Assembly (NCBI GenBank): GCA_030512335.1
Contig: JAULSU010000006.1
Coordinates: forward strand, 1,736,001-1,800,000
DNA length: 64,000 nt
Direction of reading: 5' to 3'
Source: Immersiella caudata
Taxonomy: Eukaryota; Ascomycota; Sordariomycetes; Sordariales; Lasiosphaeriaceae
Part shown: positions 57,501 to 64,000 of the stretch, piece by piece
Numbering within the stretch: the first letter of the stretch is position 1
Layout of the letters: each line of letters starts with the position of its first letter
Notes under the pieces: model-generated
Database searches by the model: none
Seen by the model: the letters and a program-made list of their open reading frames with translations, nothing else
What the model was told of the DNA's origin: nothing
Translations under genes and position numbers: made by a program

Positions 57501-58012
57501 TTGTTCTTTTCGAGGAGGCTGTCAAAGTACGAGTCGGTTGCTGCTTGCGTCGTGTTGCCTGTGGTGTCGTTCGTCGAAGCGCCTCCCAGGATGCTTGCGC
57601 CCATGCCAGGAGCCAGCGTAGACGCGGTACTGGCAGCGGGTTGGACAGTGGTCCCAAACAGTGAAGGACGTGCTGCAGTGGCAGTGCTCTGGGAAGCGCC
57701 AAACAATCCACCGCCCGACGCTGCCGGCTGTGTGTTGTTGCTGCCGAGACCGAGACCACCTCCCAAGTTCAGCGTCGGCTTGTTTCCAAACAGTGAGGAA
57801 CCCGGACCCATCGATTGCTGCTGCTGCTGCTGCGGTTGCTGAGCAGTGGATCCAAATAGCGAGCCTCCCAATGGTTTCGCAGTCGACGCCGCGCCGCCGA
57901 AGAGACCGCCGCCAGTGGCTATTTGCGTATTCTGCTGCGCGGGTTGCCCGAAGAGCGATCCGGTCGCGGTGGACTGGGCTGGGGTGCCCTTGTTGGCGCC
58001 GAAGAGTGACAT
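54591..58012 (-). CDS. NIC96: Nucleoporin Nic96 (Nup93 homologue)
   Basis: Two exons, 58012-54968 and 54911-54591, giving 1,121 aa, similar to other Sordariomycete Nic96 proteins. Nic96 is a linker of the inner ring of the nuclear pore and anchors the Nup62-type channel complex. The first 140 residues carry FG/GLFG-type repeats (SLFG, GGLFGA, SLFGS, SLFGN) in Gly/Ser/Gln-rich sequence, including a poly-Gln run. Then comes the helix DSYFDSLLEKNKKR, a connector, and from about 390 the all-helical Nic96 domain with FCIFYQLADIEA-like repeats, AYVRLKIARKTLV, RCDLSNRSLDDKLEPNVYDWFW and YYTRDFRAANAAAAVDYL. The last exon gives ALEILPLSANGNSNII and ends in LPPHLHEALARASAD. The promoter side has a CTATATAT at 58231-58238. 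A long in-frame open frame follows its stop. Confidence 0.95.
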
Positions 58013-58455
58013 GTTGGAATTTCGATGCTAGCAAATTATGAAGTTTTTTTTGCTAGAATACGACGCGTGCGAACACGCGTTGTCGGTCCGTGTCGGCAAG
58101 CAACGATTTGGCGGTCGTGGTTTTGGAGGCTGTTTTTTTGACGGGGAACAAACAAGGCTGAGAAGGTTGTTGGCATCAAATGTGGGGCTTGCCCAAAGTG
58201 TACCTCTACTTCTGTTCGCTGCGAAATCACATATATAGTCAAGTACCAGCTCTTGTCGTTTCTCCGCCAATCTCAGGGGCTGCAGGGGCTGCAGCATTCC
58301 AACATCCAGGTCAACAAAACGACACTTTGCGCAGAAATATCTGGAATGATCTTTACTGCTCCAGCTGCCTAGAATATCAACACGATAATATTCCTCACCG
58401 CTACTGCCACTATTTCGATGCATTACTTTCTACCTCACAGAGGCTCTATCCGTAC
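58013..58455. other. Region between NIC96 start and the FGGY kinase stop
   Basis: These 443 bases contain the NIC96 5' side with a TATA-like CTATATAT (minus strand, 58231-58238, 219 bases from the ATG) and the kinase 3' end. No further gene. Confidence 0.5.
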
Positions 58456-60414
58456 TCAGTTCGACGGCTGGTCCACGTCCAGAGACGATCCTTTGATCGC
58501 TTCGTCGATTTTCCTCCTGTATTCTTGCTGCGTTTTGCATTGGTCGAGGAACACTTCATACTTGGCATCCAGAAGCTTCTTCTCGGTTTGGTCTCCTTGA
58601 GACCAAACAACCTTTCCTGGCTTGCTCATGCGGTCCATGATATCCCACAGGGACTCCGTCGAACCATCGGCTTTGGCACTCGCTGCTTTTGCCCCCAGCA
58701 TGGCCGCCCCGTGGACCACGGCCGCGTTCACATACCGCGGTACCAACACCGGCATGTCGCACGCCGTTGCAATGAGATCCATGAGAATCTCATTTTGGCA
58801 CTGACTGCCTGACATGAAGATGCTCAAAATTGAGTGCCCCGAGTCGTTCATCGTCTCAACAATCTGTCGCGTCTGGAGGGCAATGAATTCCATTGTCGCG
58901 TAGTACAGCGTGGCCATGCTGTCCTTGCTCTTATCATGACCAAGGCCAACGATCGCGCCGCGCATATCAGAGTCGGCAATGGGCGATCGATTGCCCCAGA
59001 GATCGCCATAGAAGAAGAGGTGTCGGCCAAGATACGAGATGGATGGCGCCTCCGTCTTCTTTACCAATTCTCTGAGGTGGTCGTTGAGAAAGTCATAAAT
59101 GTTCTTCCCCACGGCCTCGGCCTCTGCGCTTGTCTCCTGGTACGCGGCGTGGGACTCGAGCATATGCTTGAGGAGCTGACCGGTAGCAGACTGGCCGCCT
59201 TCTGCCATCCAAAACCCTGGAAGCAGCACGTCCCTGTACGGGCCCCATACCCCAGGAACGAAGACGGCGTCTTTCGACATAGCCAAGTGGCATGTTGAGG
59301 TGCCAGCAACCGCCGCCAGCCGGGTGAACGCTTGGGAAACGTCGTTGGACGCAACTGTCTCATCGAGATGGTCTCGGCTCAGCTTGACCTTGGCGCCCAC
59401 CGTTCCGATCCAGCCCGCATACGCATCGATGACACCGCTACCGACGGCGATGCCCGTTGGCAGCCCAAGTTCGCTGGCAGCTTTCTCAGACAGACACCCA
59501 ACCAGCTCGCCTGCACTCTGATACGATCCGTTCTAAGCCTGGTTAGCTAATTCCCCTTCGAACAGAAGCTGAATCAACGAAAGGGCTCACCACCCTATCC
59601 ACACCTCCAACTCGCTTGAACTCATCCTTCGCCAAGTCCCCTAGACCGATGGCATGGTAGAAATCCTCTTGCCACCCCTTAACGCTGCCGTCGACGCCGA
59701 CCGGCACGTATCCCTGCTTGCAGACGGTACTGCAGAAGCTTCTCGTCTCATTGCCGGTGGCCATGTGTGTCAACGCATCAGCTAAGTCATAGAACTTGCA
59801 TCGGTCAAAGAGTTCAGCAGGCATGTTGTTCTTCAGCCACAAAACCTTGGGCATCTCCATCTCCGGGCTCATGGTGCCACCAACATAGCGTAACAGGTTG
59901 TGCTTCGTGTTGTTGATCTTGTCCGTCTCGGCCTTCGCACGGTGATCAAGCCACAGGATGACATTCCGGTCGTTGCCGTCATTCGCGAAATCCGGGCTGG
60001 TGACGGGCACGGGCTCATCGGTATCATACGTGAACACCGCCAGAGAGCAGGTGGCATCAATGCCAATGCCCTTGATCTTGGCCGGGTCGACCTGGGCCTC
60101 TGCCACGATTTTCTTCACACAAATGCAGATGCACTTCCAGATGTCGGTAGTCGACTGCTCATAGTGCAGGCCGCCGTAGGATTTCGGCTCCCAAAGCTGG
60201 ATATTCTCGGAAGCTAGAGCTCTAATCTCGCCCGTTGAGTCGATGAGGCATGCTCGCGCCGAGCCAGTCCCGACGTCGATGCCGATGTAATGATCCTGGG
60301 TGATCGTAAGTACCGCCTCGTGGAGTCTCGTTGCTGGCTCGACTAACCTGGGAGGCCCTGTTGAGATCACGGTTAGTCTAGTTTCCTCAAGGAATCTCAC
60401 ATAACTCACGACAT
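58456..60414 (-). CDS. FGGY-family carbohydrate kinase, ribulokinase-like
   Basis: Four coding exons: 60414-60410, 60357-60348, 60295-59591 and 59532-58456, giving 598 aa. FGGY kinases phosphorylate sugars or polyols with ATP; this one resembles the eukaryotic FGGY/YDR109C group, thought to act on D-ribulose. The N-terminal lobe starts with DHYIGIDVGTGSARA, followed by YEQSTTDIW, GIGIDATCSLAVF and ILWLDHRA (active-site Asp region). The C-terminal lobe has TSTCHLAMS, FWMAEGGQSATG, FYGDLWGNRSP and the adenosine motif SGSQCQNEILM. The start is unusual: ATG TC is a 5-nt exon and a 10-nt exon (GGCCTCCCAG) adds Ala-Ser-Gln, giving MSASQDHYIG. A one-intron model would break the frame. The donor between the lobes could also be three bases earlier, changing one Val. 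Confidence 0.9.
60348..60357 (-). other. 10-nt micro-exon of the FGGY kinase gene
   Basis: GGCCTCCCAG on the minus strand lies between acceptor TCAACAG and donor GTTAGT. Five plus ten bases complete five codons before Asp6. It is required to link the only nearby ATG to the kinase frame. Confidence 0.65.
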
Positions 60415-61375
60415 GGTCTTGATTCCGGCTGCTCCGATGAGCTTAAAGAAAGAGATAATCTTCGAAACTGAGTTTCCAATCAACAGTTCGGGCTCAAAAT
60501 GAGCCTCGAATGACGCGACACAATCCAAAATCAAGAGGTATAGTTTGGAGTTTGAGAAAGACCAGCCGCTCTTTTGTTATTGACTACAACCCCTTCCGAT
60601 CTTTATGAGGCGGGCCTACCGCATGGAGCTTCCTCCGACTGCGGTGCAGGTGCACAGTGACGTGGAGGGGTAAATTGACGGCCCCGCCTGCTTCTCCTCA
60701 TGCTGCAAACCCCCATTCCGCTGCGAGGCTAGAAGGCGGCTATGGGCTCCGCTCGCTGCTCGATGAGCGACTGGACAAACCTATCATGGCGAGGCAAATT
60801 GTTAGCCCATCACGGGTGCAAAGATCGGCGATGATCAGCCGTCCCAACCGCGACTACCAGCGCTGGTAGGCTGGTTGGCGTCCATGTCAATAGATTTGGA
60901 ATGTTGCTGTTGTTAGATACCGAGAGCAAGATAAATATGTTTGGTCTGAGTGTAGCGCGATGCCGGTAGTCCTTCGGGTCTGTCGAGAAGCCGTTGTGGT
61001 TTAACCATGATCTGAATACCGGTTCAGGGTACGCACAAGCAATGGAGGAGTCGGCAAAAGCTGTCATTGTTTCTCAACCAGAAAGGCTCAGCTTCCTGGG
61101 GGCTTGTTGCGTGTTCATCCAATGGTTGAATCCGCCGACATGATGTCAAGAATAAAAAAAAGGCTGGAAAACGAACAAAAGATGTGATGGACAAGACTCA
61201 AGATGGCGGCGGTGGTGTTTCCGTTGCATCTGAAGACTAACGCGGATGCCTGCCTTGAAACTTCAGATCCTGGCTTGTAAAATCCAATCCCTTCACAACG
61301 TCAACTTCGACGCCATCTCACCGCATTGATTCAGACATATCTCAGCGACCTGACCAGTATCTCCATCAATTAAAA
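60415..61375. other. Divergent upstream region of FGGY kinase and SMN genes
   Basis: About 960 bases between two outward-facing starts, probably both promoters. No gene or strong motif seen. Confidence 0.5.
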
Positions 61376-62373
61376 ATGGACGACGAAAATAACCTGACGC
61401 ACGAGGAGATCTGGGATGACTCTGCGCTGGTGAACTCGTGGAATCAGGCGCTCGACGAATACAAGGTTCGTGATGAAGGACAGAACAGCTCAGCCCCGCG
61501 GATCTTGAACGCCCGTCCAAAAGCTGACGACTCTCCCCTCGCAGAAATATCACAGCATCCATGCAGCAGGAGGCACAGTGGAGGACATAATCGAGTCCGA
61601 CCATCGGTGAGGATATCTACCATCCCAAGAGTGCGCGGCGGTCCTCACTGACGATCGTCTCAGCGCCGCAGCGAGACGGGACGCCAAGCCTGAAACGGAA
61701 CCCGCAGGCGGGCCTATGGACGAAGGAGACGCAACACCACGGTCGAGGAGCGACGAAACGCGTCCAGAAGCCACCGAGAAGGTACGGGTGCGTTGTTGCA
61801 GGCACATCAAACAGGCACCATCACACTCACTCCCGTCTCTCTGCAATTTTCCCGCTTGTCGTCAAAGCTTTGGGCGCTGCGGGCGATTGCGAATCCCAGC
61901 AGATCACAAAAGCTTGGCATGAAACACCGTCCCTTTTTGTCTCCTGCTCCTGTTTCAGGAAATTCCCGCCCAGCCTGCTCTTTGAGAAAACCTTGAAAAG
62001 AAAATCAGGAATGCTAACGGTGATGCTTGTTGGTTTTGCAGATTGGCGAGATGACTTCAGGGACGAGCCAAGGTAGTGGCAGTATCCCAGCGGTGGGGCC
62101 ACAGGTGCTGCTTGGATCTGGTGGGTTTCTTCAGTTTTGGAACGGTATTCACAATTACAGGAGCTAACATGGCCCCCAAGTCCAGGATGAAGACCTCAAG
62201 AAACTGTTGATGTCTTGGTATTACGCAGGTAAGCCGGTTTGCTCTCATCTGGTTCCCCTCAATGAGAGTTGGCAAAATACTGACCTTCTGTAGGGTATTA
62301 CACGGGACTATTTGAAGGAAAGCAGCAGGCACAATCTGAGTTGGCCAGCGGGAGTAAGAGCAGCCATCGATAA
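61376..62373 (+). CDS. SMN1: Survival motor neuron protein homologue (SMN)
   Basis: Six small exons: 61376-61465, 61545-61606, 61664-61781, 62042-62120, 62181-62228 and 62294-62373, giving 158 aa, similar to fission-yeast Smn1. SMN, with Gemin2, assembles Sm rings on spliceosomal snRNAs. The N-terminal Gemin2-binding helix is LTHEEIWDDSALVNSWNQAL followed by DEYKKYHSI, with the KK pair made at the first splice junction. A low-complexity middle segment lacks a Tudor domain, as in yeasts. The C-terminal YG box, LLMSWYYAGYYTGLFEGKQQ (about 122-141), is the oligomerisation helix and is split by intron 5. Intron 3 (260 bp) is by far the longest. All junctions agree in phase. No single open frame covers more than a fragment, so automatic callers could miss this gene. 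Confidence 0.93.
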
Positions 62374-64000
62374 GATCTCAGATTGATCAGCCTTGTGCAT
62401 AGCATCGTGGTGGGTAGGATAGCTCTGTTGATTGCAGCAACCGATCGCTCAACGCTTCAGGGTTCAAGGCATGCATCGCTAACAGCTGTCCGCGCAGTAG
62501 CGCAGCGAGTGTGCTAGTGAGTCGACACTGGCCCCCGCGCTGGAAACGGGGGCTCGCTCGCCAAGACCAAAGGTGGGGTGATTTTGGAGTCTGGACTTTT
62601 GTGCCCCAAGCGAGGCGAAGACACAGATCGACGTCAAAGCAACCTTCTGCGACAGCCTGTGTTCCAGGACATCAATTTTACCACGGCTTGGTCATCTTCC
62701 TTGTCTGAGCCCCCGGCATGGCATGTGTCAACTGCTGAAAGCTTCCAGCCTTTCCTACCCTAATCTCTCGCCAGACACACCAAGCTTTTGCTGTGGATAA
62801 CGGAAAGCGTCGTCCGTCATCCGGTCTTGCCCCCATCATGGGGATACCCCGTCTTCACCCCACCCAACCGGGTGCCGGATCTGCTTGACGCCCGGCTTGC
62901 CAGTTCTTGAGGTTGGCTGCGGGAGTCCTGCGTATCTTCATGGCCCCCATGCTTTCCTTGCGAATCAGTTTGGTTCGTTTCATGCATCAACTCGAGAAGG
63001 CTGAAAGTTCCGCGCTCCCTACCCACCGGGCTGCCTCACCCACTGCCGGAGTGCCACGAGATACTGCACCACCGATCGGGATGGCATCTCCCTCTGGGCC
63101 TCTGACCGCGTGTGAATGGGGTCAACGGCGTTGGGCCAGTGAGGCAGGGCTGTAATCCTCATCCTGATCAAGGCCAGTTCTGTTGGCTAGCAGCAGCCGA
63201 GCGCCTGACAAGAGAACTTCTTTTCTAGGAGTTTAACCAACGTGCTATTCCGAAGGGACGGATAAATTGAGTACTGGCTGGCGGGTATAGGCGTCCCTGC
63301 AGAGCCTCACACAGCTGCCGCCCGGAGAGACATCGGACTGAAGGGTGCATTACGTAGACCACCGTCTTACGCAGCAACCCTCTGGGCGGATACAGTCCGG
63401 AATAGAAAAGTAGGAAGGCTGTGCTCTTGGGTTTCCAGTCGGATGCCCTGTATTTCCCCAGAAACACTTGAGCGTCGAAACCAAAGCGGGCCACCGGCCA
63501 TTTTTCTAGGGGTGGCCGTTTCGAGAACCCGCCGTTCCGGTGCTTCCTTTTTTCTTCGCCGTCACGGCTACCGGAAGCTCCGCGAGGCTGTTTAAGCGCC
63601 CTCGAAGGAACAGGAACACCGCTTCCCAACCGCCGGGATTGTTTATAGCAACATTCTGCGTGCTTGAGCTTCATTTCATGATATCGACGAGCACAGCGTG
63701 CACGGAGCGATGCAACGAACCCGGCGTTGTTGCCCTGTTGCAGTGACCTTCGAGGTGGAAAGGAGAGAACCCAGTCCGATGGCAACCAGCAACGATTCAG
63801 GCACAGCTGTTTTGCGCTGACCAATGAGGCTGGGGCCTGGGGTCATAATAAGCCCCACTTCATCCCATTTCGCTGCATTTCGCGGGGTCAGAGCGAATGT
63901 ACTTTTTCTCGCTTGGCGGGAATGCCAAACACTCTGAGACGCTTGTGTCACAGCTTTGCTCCTGAGCCTCCACCCCCGAAGTCACGGCCAAGAGCTGGCT
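62374..64000. other. Terminal intergenic region, no gene seen
   Basis: Open frames here (the largest 63225-63824, minus, 199 codons) are Arg/Ser/Pro-rich, overlap others and lack domains or splice-supported extension. The region probably belongs to the upstream or downstream DNA of genes outside the window. Confidence 0.45.

Overview
This window is chromosomal DNA from a filamentous ascomycete. The protein families and gene structure fit Pezizomycotina, most likely Sordariomycetes: about 55% GC, short GT-AG introns of roughly 48-260 bp with CTRAY-type branch sites, monocistronic genes on both strands, and several very small 5' coding exons. No species can be named from the sequence. I traced 17 protein-coding genes exon by exon. 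Each junction was checked for reading phase and, where the family is recognisable, for an unbroken conserved motif across the splice. I saw no rRNA, tRNA, CRISPR array or intact transposon.

Layout. 0.9-3.5 kb (+) PMT2-type protein O-mannosyltransferase; 4.3-5.0 (-) Rab4/Ypt4-like GTPase; 6.2-8.5 (+) Pns1/choline-transporter-like membrane protein; 9.7-10.9 (+) WW-domain Gly/Tyr/Pro-rich protein; 11.3-12.2 (-) EMC7 of the ER membrane complex; 12.5-14.1 (-) O-acetylhomoserine sulfhydrylase; 16.1-16.7 (-) MARVEL-like four-helix membrane protein; 19.2-21.4 (+) long-chain acyl-CoA synthetase; 22.5-26.1 (+) large WD40 protein bordered by an AT-rich island; 27.2-29.9 (-) Nrd1/Seb1-type CID-RRM RNA-binding protein with an apparent frameshift; 31.6-33.2 (+) mitochondrial citrate synthase; 34.7-35.8 (+) Yhm2-type citrate/2-oxoglutarate carrier; 35.8-45.4 a 9.5 kb stretch with no supportable gene; 45.4-48.8 (+) plasma-membrane H+-ATPase; 49.5-51.2 (+) DCAF4-like WD40 protein; 51.4-53.2 (-) bZIP/DUF3425 transcription factor; 54.6-58.0 (-) nucleoporin Nic96 followed by a long in-frame open frame; 58.5-60.4 (-) FGGY carbohydrate kinase; 61.4-62.4 (+) SMN orthologue; 62.4-64.0 no gene seen.

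How they fit together. Most are housekeeping genes. PMT2, EMC7 and the Rab serve the secretory pathway. Citrate synthase and the Yhm2-type carrier are adjacent on one strand and act consecutively on mitochondrial citrate. The H+-ATPase powers secondary transport at the plasma membrane. Two WD40 proteins carry WDxR-like motifs and could be CUL4-DDB1 receptors.

The points most worth checking are gene-structure oddities: a GC-AG intron in PMT2; a 13-nt micro-exon in the H+-ATPase; a 5-nt first coding exon plus a 10-nt micro-exon in the FGGY kinase; a (GT)4 frameshift near the end of the Nrd1/Seb1 gene; and a 142-codon open frame directly after the NIC96 stop, reachable by readthrough or by an in-frame 75-nt alternative intron. 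I did not find a convincing new multi-gene system.
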